NCBI GenBank assembly: GCA_025457725.1
Contig: JALOTU010000257.1
Location: forward strand, 1 to 5,288
Reading direction: 5' to 3'
DNA: 5,288 nucleotides
Origin: Verrucomicrobiota bacterium
Lineage (GTDB): Bacteria > Verrucomicrobiota > Verrucomicrobiia > Limisphaerales > DSYF01
The notes under the pieces are model-generated. The model searched no databases. It had not been told where the DNA came from and was given only the letters and a program-made list of their open reading frames with translations. The position numbers and the translations under genes were made by a program. This document shows, in pieces, positions 1 to 5,288 of the stretch. How positions within the stretch are numbered: position 1 is the first letter of the stretch; the number at the start of each line of letters is the position of its first letter.

Positions 1-230
1 CCGAGATGCCGGGTGAGACGCTCGGCATAGTAGAGCGGCGTGGGGCGGCCGCAAAACTCCCGGAGATAGTAATCCAATTCCTTCTGAAACGCCGGGTCCT
101 GGCGGGCGCGCTGGTATTCATCACGCAATGTCTGCAACGGATGCATCAGCGTTTCCGGGACGTAACATCCGCCATAAGAACCAAAATGGCCCTGGGCGTC
201 GGGTAGGTGGGCGGCGGCAGTCTGCTTCAT
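1..230 (-). CDS. trpB: Tryptophan synthase beta chain, N-terminal part (gene continues past the left edge)
   Basis: TrpB is the PLP enzyme that joins indole (channelled from TrpA) to L-serine to make L-tryptophan in the cytoplasm. Only the first 76 codons are in the window. The reverse strand gives MKQTAAAHLPDAQGHFGSYG, followed by the family hallmarks VPETLM (residues 24-29), DPAFQKELDYYLREF (45-59) and GRPTPLYYAERLTRHLG (61-77). These match the opening of bacterial TrpB (GxFGxYGGxxVPETL and the GRPTPL block). The PLP lysine and the rest of the enzyme lie off the edge. ATG at 230 is the natural start because it leaves the usual short N-terminal lead before the conserved block. No Shine-Dalgarno is visible before it. 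The gene starts 49 bp after the trpF stop on the same strand, so co-transcription is likely. Residue 22 is Cys where many homologues have Arg (GGRFVPE), probably neutral. Confidence 0.94.
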   Translation of the reverse strand, partial: MKQTAAAHLPDAQGHFGSYGGCYVPETLMHPLQTLRDEYQRARQDPAFQKELDYYLREFCGRPTPLYYAERLTRHL

Positions 231-279
231 GACAAGGTGACAAAACTGTCGCGCAATCACAGGTTCCTGCCAAGCGTGT

Positions 280-957
280 TTAACCGGGCTTCGGGCCGAC
301 CGCCCGGGCGGCCTGCCGCGCCGCCTCAATGAACGCCCGAACCTTGGCGTGGTCCTTTCTGCCCGGGGCCGCCTCGACGCCGCCGGACACGTCCACGCCG
401 TAAGGTTGCACCCTGCGCACCGCCTCGCCGACGTTGTCGGGGGTGAGGCCGCCCGCGAGGAAGACAGGCTTTCCCAGTTGGGCCGCCTGGGCCGCAATGG
501 CCCAGTCGAAGGTCTGGCCCGTTCCGCCAAACTTCCCGGGGACATGGGCGTCCAGCAGCCAGGCATCGGTGGCGTAGGGCGGGAGATCCTCCAGAGTTTT
601 CGGCCCCTGGATCCGGAAGGCCTTCAGGGTCATGAGACCGAACTGGAGACAGAACCCGGGCGTCTCATCTCCGTGGAATTGCAGCATTTGCAGCCCACAT
701 CGGGCGATGACCTCCGTGACCCGTTCGGGAGCGGGGTTCACAAAGAGACCCACCCGCACGACGTAGGGTGGTATGACCCGGCACACCTCGGCCGCCTGTT
801 CGAGGGAGACCCTTCTCGGGCTGGGGTCATGGAAGACCAATCCCAGCAGGTCCGCTCCCGCCGCCACGGCCGCCTCCGCGTCGCCGGGATTGGTGATGCC
901 GCAAATCTTGACCTTGATGCTCAGGGCTTTAGGCGGGTTCGGCGGTCGCCGAAACAA
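280..957 (-). CDS. trpF: Phosphoribosylanthranilate isomerase
   Basis: TrpF catalyses the Amadori rearrangement of N-(5'-phosphoribosyl)anthranilate to CdRP in tryptophan synthesis. It is a single (beta/alpha)8 barrel of about 200-225 residues, and the 225 residues here fit. Visible motifs in order: VKICGIT (16-22), with the expected general-base Cys19; GADLLGLVF (34-42); RVGLFVNP (68-75); LQFHGDE (92-98); LLDAHVPGKFGGTGQTFDW (134-152), with the expected general-acid Asp136 and phosphate-loop glycines; LAGGLTPDNV (167-176); and VDVSGGVEAAPGRKD (188-202). The usual DVSSGVE is DVSGGVE here. The start is uncertain. TTG at 957 is the only standard start in frame before an upstream stop, but it adds about 11 residues before the normal N-terminus. 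CTG at 924 would give a canonical beginning (SIKVKICGIT after the start). Neither has a clear ribosome site. trpB follows downstream. Confidence 0.96.
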   Translation of the reverse strand: MFRRPPNPPKALSIKVKICGITNPGDAEAAVAAGADLLGLVFHDPSPRRVSLEQAAEVCRVIPPYVVRVGLFVNPAPERVTEVIARCGLQMLQFHGDETPGFCLQFGLMTLKAFRIQGPKTLEDLPPYATDAWLLDAHVPGKFGGTGQTFDWAIAAQAAQLGKPVFLAGGLTPDNVGEAVRRVQPYGVDVSGGVEAAPGRKDHAKVRAFIEAARQAARAVGPKPG

Positions 958-960
958 CCC
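935..960 (-). other. Hairpin overlapping the proposed TTG start of trpF
   Basis: TTCGGC (938-943) and GCCGAA (948-953) form a perfect 6-bp stem with a 4-base loop. Flanking GGG (935-937) and CCC (958-960) could add three more pairs across a bulge. In trpF mRNA this would bury or abut the TTG codon at 955-957. It may restrict initiation at TTG, it may favour a start further in, or it may be chance structure in GC-rich DNA. Only the pairing is seen; any role is inference. Confidence 0.3.
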
Positions 961-990
961 AATTGGAACCAGGGCAGATGCGTCTTAGCC

Positions 991-1070
991 GTATCGCCGG
1001 CTTTCCAGCCGGCAAATTGAACCCACCTACAGGTCATCCTATCCCCAGGCCGGTTGAAAACCGGCGCTAC
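991..1070. repeat. REP-like paired palindromic repeat (two stem-loops in inverted orientation)
   Basis: The left arm (991-1013) begins GTATC, then has GCCGGCT, loop TTCC, AGCCGGC: a perfect 7-bp stem. The right arm (1049-1070) has GCCGGTT, loop GAA, AACCGGC, another perfect 7-bp stem, and ends GCTAC. Read inward, the arms align as GTATCGCCGGCT... and GTAGCGCCGGTT..., so they are diverged inverted copies of one unit around a 35-bp centre (1014-1048). This is the architecture of bacterial REP pairs (BIME/REPIN), which are typically scattered through a genome and moved by REP-associated tyrosine transposases (RAYTs). I recall similar CGCCGG(C/T)TTTYCARCCGGC units in Verrucomicrobiota chromosomes, but copy number cannot be shown here. 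It lies in the divergent spacer, 33 bp from the trpF TTG. It has no T-tract in either direction and is upstream of both neighbours, so it is unlikely to be a terminator. Confidence 0.75.
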
Positions 1071-1117
1071 GCCGAGAACACGGGTTGATTTGATGCGTTC
1101 GCCCTGAGATTGGAGCG

Positions 1118-1147
1118 TTGACACCCGGCAGAAAAAGCCACTAGGAT
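1118..1147 (+). promoter_or_regulatory. Predicted sigma-70-type promoter for the coiled-coil/lipoprotein pair
   Basis: A perfect TTGACA -35 box (1118-1123) is followed after 18 bp by TAGGAT (1142-1147), which matches 4 of 6 positions of the -10 consensus. Transcription would start near 1154-1156, giving a short leader of about 28 bases before the ATG at 1183. A second TTGACA at 1149-1154 has only a poor -10 candidate (TTCAAA, 1172-1177). If the first promoter is used, the GTG at 1162 would sit almost at the 5' end, which supports ATG 1183 as the start. Confidence 0.5.
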
Positions 1148-1182
1148 TTTGACACTGGTCGGTGTACCAGTTTCAAAAGACC

Positions 1183-1941
1183 ATGTTGACACGAGTTTGC
1201 CTCATCGCGGCCATTGTATTTGGTGTCGCTGTCGCCACCATAAACCTGTGGAAGGTTCGGGAAGTGATTGTCACCACGCGCAATGAGCGGGATTACGAGA
1301 AGGGGCAGAAGGAGCAGGCGCTTTCGGATCTGTCCCAGACTCGCCGGGAACTCGAGGACACCAAGGACGAACTCGCCCAGACCAAGCAGAACCTGGAAAC
1401 CACCACGGCGGAGCGCGATGGCCTGAGGAGCACGAACGATCAGCTCACCAAGCAGAACCGCTCGCTGCAGGAGAATCTCAAAAGGACCACCCAGGAGCGC
1501 AATGATGCGCAGGCGGAACTCGCCGCGTGGGAAGCGCTCGGAATCACGGTGGACCAAGTGAAGGTCCTGATCGCCGCCACCAAGGCGGCTGAAGAAGCAC
1601 TGCAGGTGGCCAAGGAAGAAAACCGCATCCTCGACGGGGAACTGAAGAAGGCCAAGAACCAGCTCGCCCTGCTGTTGATCGAGGACTACAAAGTCCCGCT
1701 GCCCCCCAATCTCAAGGGCAAGGTGCTGGTTGCCGACCCGAAATGGGAGTTCGTGGTTTTGGACATCGGCGAAGATGACGGGTTGCTGGAGCAGGGCGAA
1801 TTGCTGGTCAACCGCGACGGCCGTCTGGTGGCCAAGGTGCGGGTGCAAAGCGTGCAAAAGGGTCGTTCCATCGCCAACCTGGTGAATGGCTGGAAGCTCG
1901 GCGACGTGGCGGAGGGCGATCTGGTGATTCCGGCGTTATGA
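1183..1941 (+). CDS. Membrane-anchored coiled-coil protein with C-terminal beta-type domain, function unknown
   Basis: I do not recognise a named family for the whole protein. Its 252 residues show three parts. Residues 3-22 are an uncleaved-looking hydrophobic anchor (LTRVCLIAAIVFGVAVATI). Residues 34-118 and 130-165 are heptad-like, charged coiled coil rich in E, K, Q and T, with repeated LxxTKxxLxxT patterns and a short break near WEALGIT. Residues 178-250 form a compact domain (LKGKVLVADPKWEFVVLDIG, then GLLEQGELLVNRDG, VAKVRVQSV and GDVAEGDLVIP). It resembles the C-terminal fold of FlgT/MreC-like envelope proteins, where a vvldiGxxdGvxxGexxxVxR motif is common; that similarity is by eye. 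The domain should lie in the periplasm. An alternative GTG start at 1162 adds seven polar residues, but ATG 1183 leaves the anchor at the N-terminus and fits the promoter. A lipoprotein gene follows after 4 bp. Confidence 0.87.
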   Translation: MLTRVCLIAAIVFGVAVATINLWKVREVIVTTRNERDYEKGQKEQALSDLSQTRRELEDTKDELAQTKQNLETTTAERDGLRSTNDQLTKQNRSLQENLKRTTQERNDAQAELAAWEALGITVDQVKVLIAATKAAEEALQVAKEENRILDGELKKAKNQLALLLIEDYKVPLPPNLKGKVLVADPKWEFVVLDIGEDDGLLEQGELLVNRDGRLVAKVRVQSVQKGRSIANLVNGWKLGDVAEGDLVIPAL

Positions 1942-1945
1942 GATT

Positions 1946-2131
1946 ATGAAGCGGATCGGATCCGACACTGTTCGCTTTGTTCTGTTGCTGATTCTGCCGG
2001 TCCTGCTGCTCGCGCTCGCCAGCGGCTGTTCCACCACCTCCGATCCTGAAAACGAATCCCAGCGTCCATGGGGCGCCTCGCCGCAAGGCTTTAACAGCGG
2101 ATTGCCTTCCAGCATGACCGAAGGCCGGTGA
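1946..2131 (+). CDS. Small lipoprotein, function unknown
   Basis: This 61-residue protein has a classic lipoprotein signal: basic n-region (MKR...R10), hydrophobic core FVLLLILPVLLLALA (11-25) and a lipobox-like LASGC ending at Cys28. After cleavage and lipidation, 34 residues remain. Ser at position +2 is compatible with outer-membrane sorting under the Lol rule. The mature peptide is polar and ends in RPWGASPQGFNSGLP (40-54) and SSMTEGR. I believe this PW...PQGF...GLP tail recurs in very small Verrucomicrobiota lipoproteins, but that is recollection and not checked. The ATG lies four bases after the coiled-coil stop, so translation is probably coupled; upstream TGAGATT offers only a poor ribosome site. 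It may act with the membrane-anchored partner at the cell envelope. The reading frame ends 18 bp short of the convergent rny stop. Confidence 0.82.
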   Translation: MKRIGSDTVRFVLLLILPVLLLALASGCSTTSDPENESQRPWGASPQGFNSGLPSSMTEGR

Positions 2132-2149
2132 AGGTGGCGGCGGGGTCCG

Positions 2150-3712
2150 TCACTTGGCGACTTCCACGCAGCGCGTTTCCCGAATGACGGTCACCCGGAT
2201 TTGTCCCGGGTATTGCAGTTCCGACTCCACCCTCTGAGCGATCTTGCGGGCCAGATCAAACGATTCGTCATCATTCAAATCGGTCGGTTTCACGAACACG
2301 CGCAGTTCCCTGCCGGCATGCACGGAATAGCATTTCTCGACGCCCGGGAAGGACAGCCCGATCTTTTCGAGGTCCTCGACGCGTTTCAGGTAAGTGCCCA
2401 TGTTTTCCGAGCGGGCACCCGGACGGGAGGCGCTGATGGCATCGGCCGCATTGACCAGAATACCGATCACTCCTTCCGGCTGGACTTCGAAGTGATGGGA
2501 GGCCACGCCATTGACCACGGCGGCATTCTCCCCGTGACGGCGGAGCATTTCAGCCCCAACGGTGGCGTGCGGACCTGGGGTCTCCTGGTCCATGGCTTTG
2601 CCGATGTCGTGCAGCAGGCCGGCGCGCCGGGCATCCTCCAGATCCACCCCCAGTTCGGCCGCCATCAGGCCGGTCAATTGGGCGACCTCAACGGAATGGC
2701 GCAGGATGTTTTGGGAGAAGCTCCTGCGAAAATGCAGGCGGCCGAGGAGCTTGACGACCTCGGGATGCATCGGGGCCACACCGACCTGGGCCACCGCCTC
2801 CGCCCCGAGTCGGGCGATCGTCTGTTCCATTTCCTGGGACACGTGGGCCACGACCTCCTCGATGCGATTGGGATGTATCCGTCCATCCTGAATCAGCTGG
2901 AGCATGGCTTCGCGGGCGACTTCCCGTCGCACCGGATCAAACGAGGACAGCACCACGGTATTCGGCGTGTCATCGATGAGCACGGTCACCCCGGTGGCAT
3001 TTTCAAAGGCGCGGATGTTGCGTCCCTCCCTGCCGATGATGCGTCCCTTGATTTCGACATCGGTCAGGGAAATGTTGGTGGTGGTGACGTCGTTGGTGTG
3101 GTGGCTGGCATAGCGTTGGATTGCCTGCCCGATGATTTCCCTGGCCTTTTCCTCCGCCTTTTGCCGGGCCTCCTCGATTGCGGCGCGGTGGATGTTGGCG
3201 GCGTCGCGGGTGGACTCCATCTGAATCTCGCGAAGGAAGACCTCCCGGGCCTGCTGGCGGCTCATGCCGGCCAGATCCTCCAGTTGCCGTTGCCGGGTCA
3301 GGTTGACCTGGGCGATTCGTTCCTCCTCCCGGACCAGCGCTGCCGCGCGTTGCTGGAGGGAATCCTCCCTGCGCGCGAGTTCCCGATCCTCGGTGCTGAG
3401 CCTTTCCAACTGGGCGTTGAGGAGGATCTCCCGCTGGTTGAGGCGCTTTTCCCGTTCCTGTTCCTCGGTCCGACGCATCGTGAAGGAAGCCTCAATTTCC
3501 TGGCGCGTGCGCAATCCCTCCTCCGCCGCCTGCAGGCGGGATTCGCGGAGAATCTCTTCGGATTGGCGTCGCGCCCGTTCGAGAACAGAATCCGCAGCTG
3601 CGGTTTCTTCGCGCGATCGGCGTCGGGCTCTTGCACGAAGGTAGGCCCAGGAAAAAACCACTCCCACGGCAAGGCAAGCACCTCCCGTGATGATTTCAGG
3701 CAAAAATGGCAT
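2150..3712 (-). CDS. rny: Ribonuclease Y (membrane-anchored mRNA-decay endonuclease)
   Basis: RNase Y is an endoribonuclease that starts mRNA decay and processes selected transcripts from the inner face of the cytoplasmic membrane. The 520 residues match the usual length, and all domains are present. An N-terminal anchor spans about 4-24 (LPEIITGGACLAVGVVFSWAY). A long Arg/Glu-rich coiled coil covers about 28-200. A KH RNA-binding domain covers about 210-275, with the GxxG loop in IKGRIIGREGRNIRAFE (GREG 227-230). An HD metal-dependent phosphohydrolase domain follows, with His339 (ILRHSVEVA), HD 368-369 (LLHDIGKAMD), His406-407 (ASHHFE) and Asp424 (NAADAISASRPGAR). The C-terminal YSVHAGRELRVFVKP block is typical. 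ATG 3712 puts the anchor right at the start. It follows the cyclo-ligase gene by 19 bp with no clear Shine-Dalgarno, so it is likely the last gene of the rarA operon. Nothing looks degraded. Confidence 0.98.
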   Translation of the reverse strand: MPFLPEIITGGACLAVGVVFSWAYLRARARRRSREETAAADSVLERARRQSEEILRESRLQAAEEGLRTRQEIEASFTMRRTEEQEREKRLNQREILLNAQLERLSTEDRELARREDSLQQRAAALVREEERIAQVNLTRQRQLEDLAGMSRQQAREVFLREIQMESTRDAANIHRAAIEEARQKAEEKAREIIGQAIQRYASHHTNDVTTTNISLTDVEIKGRIIGREGRNIRAFENATGVTVLIDDTPNTVVLSSFDPVRREVAREAMLQLIQDGRIHPNRIEEVVAHVSQEMEQTIARLGAEAVAQVGVAPMHPEVVKLLGRLHFRRSFSQNILRHSVEVAQLTGLMAAELGVDLEDARRAGLLHDIGKAMDQETPGPHATVGAEMLRRHGENAAVVNGVASHHFEVQPEGVIGILVNAADAISASRPGARSENMGTYLKRVEDLEKIGLSFPGVEKCYSVHAGRELRVFVKPTDLNDDESFDLARKIAQRVESELQYPGQIRVTVIRETRCVEVAK

Positions 3713-3731
3713 TCACAAACCGAGCGCGGGC

Positions 3732-4298
3732 TCAGCATTGCAACCAGCGCGTCGGAGTCAGGATACAGTCAACAAACACATCGTGCGGTTCCACCGGCAA
3801 ATCCCCGGAGATCTGTTCATCAAAGGCGATCCCGCAGGTGGTGCCCCGCACTCCGGTCAAAAGCCGGTCATAATAACCGGCGCCCCGGCCGAGACGTCGG
3901 CCCCTGAGGTCAAAGGCTAATCCAGGCACCAAGATCAAGTCCAGCAGGTTCAACGGATGATCCACGCAAGCCGGACCGGGCTCCCGTATGCCATGAAGAC
4001 CCATCACCAGGTCCTTCGCCAGGTCTTGAACAACGCTGGCGGTATAGACCCCCTTGCCCTGGTCGAATCGGGGCAAGGCAACCGTCAGACCTTGATGCAG
4101 AACGAATTGAAGCGCGGGCCACAGGTCCGGTTCTTCGGGCATGGGGGCGAAGAACAAAACGGTGCGGGTCTCCTCCCAAATCGAGCTGTTGATCAGCCGC
4201 TCGCAGAGCGCCGCCGAATCAGCTGTGCGACTGGCAGGAGACTTCTGGCGCAGCTTGCCGCGGAATTGCGCCCGAATCCGTTTCTTTTGTTCCTTCAC
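3732..4298 (-). CDS. fau: 5-formyltetrahydrofolate cyclo-ligase (methenyl-THF synthetase)
   Basis: This enzyme uses ATP to turn 5-formyl-THF into 5,10-methenyl-THF, returning a storage and inhibitory folate to the one-carbon pool. The 188-residue length is normal for the YgfA/MTHFS family. Diagnostic blocks are the basic N-terminus KEQKKRIRAQFRGKLRQ (2-18), VLFFAPMPEEPD (47-58), where the family has an (F/Y)xPxxxExd pattern, LPRFDQGKGVY (75-85), GIREP (103-107) and the signature DLILVPGLAFD (120-130) with RGRRLGRGAGYYDRLL (132-147), containing the nucleotide-binding GRGxGYYD. The start is GTG at 4298, three bases after the rarA stop. AAAGG lies ten bases upstream inside the end of rarA and is a plausible ribosome site. 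Tight spacing on both sides points to an operon with rarA and rny. In some bacteria this gene sits beside 6S RNA, but there is no room for one here. Confidence 0.96.
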   Translation of the reverse strand: MKEQKKRIRAQFRGKLRQKSPASRTADSAALCERLINSSIWEETRTVLFFAPMPEEPDLWPALQFVLHQGLTVALPRFDQGKGVYTASVVQDLAKDLVMGLHGIREPGPACVDHPLNLLDLILVPGLAFDLRGRRLGRGAGYYDRLLTGVRGTTCGIAFDEQISGDLPVEPHDVFVDCILTPTRWLQC

Positions 4299-4301
4299 AA
4301 C

Positions 4302-5288
4302 TCAGGGACCTTTATCGGGTTGCGCCGCCCGCATCTGCTCACGCCACTGGTCCAGCCGGTCCTTGATCTTTCGTTCCGTGCCCTGGCCGGTGGGCTCGTA
4401 GAAACGTCGCGCGGTTCCCAGATACGTTTGCGCCACAAAATGATCCGGATGATCATGGGCGTATTCGTAGCCCGTTCCGTGCCCAAGCCGCTCCGCCCCC
4501 GCATAACTGCCGTCGCGCAAATGCATTGGAACCGGTTGGGTGGGGTTCTTGCGAACATCTTCCAGTGCCGCGTCCACCGCCTTGATGACACTGTTGCTCT
4601 TGTGGGCAGTGGCAATGTAGATCGTCGCTTCCGCCAGGGGAATACGGGCTTCCGGCCAACCCACAAACTCCGCCGCCTGACAGGCTGCCGAGGCCAGCAC
4701 CAGGGCCATCGGATCCGCCAATCCCACATCCTCGGCCGCATGAATCAGGAGGCGTCGCGCGATGAACCGCGGGTCCTCCCCCGCATGGATCATCTTGGCC
4801 AGCCAGTAAAGCGCCGCGTCGGGATCACTGCCCCGCATGGACTTGATGAATGCGGAAATGGTGTCGTAATGGGCATCCTCATCATCGTATACCACCGCCT
4901 TCTTCTGGATGCTCTGCTCGGCGGTGGCCAGATCGATCCGAACCACGCCGTCCGGCTGCGGCTCGGTGGTAAGGGCAGCGATCTCCAGCGCGTTCAACGC
5001 CTTCCGGGCGTCGCCATCCGAGACACGGGCCAGGTGTCGCAACGCGCCCTCTTCCGCGCTGATTTTCATGAATCCCAACCCCCGGTCCGGATCCCCTAAG
5101 GCGCGTCGGAGCAAAGACAGCAAATCGTCCTCGGCAAGAGGTTGCAACTCGAAGATCTGCGAACGCGAGACCAGGGGGGCGTTGACAAAGAAGAACGGAT
5201 TGTGGGTGGTGGCGCCAATCAAACGAACCACCCCGCTCTCGACATCCGGCAACAAAACATCCTGCTGGGCCTTGTTGAAACGGTGGAT
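4302..5288 (-). CDS. rarA: Replication-associated recombination protein A (RarA/MgsA AAA+ ATPase), C-terminal three quarters
   Basis: RarA is a tetrameric AAA+ ATPase related to clamp-loader subunits. It acts at stalled forks and single-strand/double-strand junctions and works with SSB. In frame, 328 codons are visible; the family is about 420-450 residues, so roughly the first 100-120, including Walker A, lie beyond the right edge. Numbering from the edge: IHRFNKAQQDVLLPDVE (1-17) is the run just after the Walker B DE. LIGATTHNP (23-31) holds sensor 1, and PLVSRSQIFEL (38-48) carries the arginine finger. DGDARKALNALE (91-102) is the sensor 2 helix. The MgsA-type C-terminal domain shows KSMRGSDPDAALYWLAKM, then RRLLIHAAEDVGLADP (178-193) and GYEYAHDHPDHFVAQTYLG (273-291). 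No frameshift is seen. The stop overlaps no neighbour but sits three bases from the cyclo-ligase start, so this is the upstream gene of a three-gene unit; its promoter is outside the window. Confidence 0.97.
   Translation of the reverse strand: MHRFNKAQQDVLLPDVESGVVRLIGATTHNPFFFVNAPLVSRSQIFELQPLAEDDLLSLLRRALGDPDRGLGFMKISAEEGALRHLARVSDGDARKALNALEIAALTTEPQPDGVVRIDLATAEQSIQKKAVVYDDEDAHYDTISAFIKSMRGSDPDAALYWLAKMIHAGEDPRFIARRLLIHAAEDVGLADPMALVLASAACQAAEFVGWPEARIPLAEATIYIATAHKSNSVIKAVDAALEDVRKNPTQPVPMHLRDGSYAGAERLGHGTGYEYAHDHPDHFVAQTYLGTARRFYEPTGQGTERKIKDRLDQWREQMRAAQPDKGP

Noticed and set aside
6..206. 66-codon open frame on the plus strand opposite trpB
   Set aside because: The reverse strand carries the conserved TrpB N-terminus, so this is a shadow frame.
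231..279. Small palindrome GACAAAACTGTC and repeated GACAA in the trpF-trpB gap, considered as an operator
   Set aside because: The stem is only 4 bp and matches no Trp-regulator site I know; chance is likely in a 49-bp gap.
349..1020. 223-codon open frame on the plus strand opposite trpF
   Set aside because: It is antisense to a clear TrpF with catalytic motifs; the product has no family resemblance.
991..1070. The stem-loops read as a bidirectional rho-independent terminator
   Set aside because: Neither stem is followed by a T-tract, and the element lies upstream of both flanking genes, where no transcript needs to end.
1162..1182. GTG at 1162 as the start of the coiled-coil gene
   Set aside because: It would put seven polar residues before the anchor and lie within a few bases of the predicted transcription start; ATG 1183 is simpler.
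1141..1857. 238-codon open frame on the minus strand opposite the coiled-coil gene
   Set aside because: The plus-strand frame has a promoter, membrane anchor, coiled coil and a coupled downstream gene. The antisense product is rich in L, Q and F because it mirrors E- and K-rich coiled-coil codons.
2201..3907. 568-codon open frame on the plus strand opposite rny and the end of the cyclo-ligase gene
   Set aside because: It is the longest open frame in the window, but it is antisense to an intact, fully motif-bearing RNase Y. Its translation has no recognisable domain and an odd composition; high-GC third positions keep the opposite frame open.
4299..4301. 6S RNA next to the cyclo-ligase gene, as in Proteobacteria
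   Set aside because: Only 3 bp and 19 bp separate this gene from its neighbours, so no room exists for an RNA gene.
3957..5099. 380-codon open frame on the plus strand opposite rarA and the cyclo-ligase gene
   Set aside because: It is a mirror of two well-supported genes and shows no domain or plausible start region.

Overview
The window is a GC-rich (about 60% by eye), tightly packed stretch of bacterial chromosome with seven protein-coding genes and no RNA gene, transposase gene or CRISPR array. All five recognisable genes are housekeeping genes. The best guess for the source is a Verrucomicrobiota-like bacterium. The reasons are a paired palindromic repeat of the form GTA(G/T)CGCCGG...CCGGC of the kind I associate with that phylum, a tiny lipoprotein with a PW...PQGF...GLP tail, RNase Y in a high-GC outer-membrane-type genome, and weak or absent Shine-Dalgarno sequences at most starts. 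This placement is inference, not proof.

Left block, minus strand (1-957): trpF (phosphoribosylanthranilate isomerase) is followed after 49 bp by the 5' end of trpB (tryptophan synthase beta), which runs off the left edge. These are two late steps of tryptophan synthesis in one apparent operon.

Divergent spacer (958-1182): it holds an 80-bp inverted pair of stem-loops (991-1070) on the trpF side and a good sigma-70-like promoter (1118-1147) facing right. A frame with three Trp codons runs through the repeat into the start of trpF and is worth testing as a leader.

Middle block, plus strand (1183-2131): a membrane-anchored coiled-coil protein with a C-terminal beta-type domain is followed after 4 bp by a 61-residue lipoprotein. 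Both are uncharacterised, and together they look like a small envelope cassette.

Right block, minus strand (2150-5288): rarA (5' end missing at the right edge), a 5-formyltetrahydrofolate cyclo-ligase gene and rny (RNase Y) are spaced by 3 and 19 bp, which indicates one operon. It converges on the middle block with only 18 bp between stop codons and no visible terminator.

I see no obviously new multi-gene defence or mobile system. The least explained items are the repeat and leader region upstream of trpF, and the coiled-coil/lipoprotein pair.
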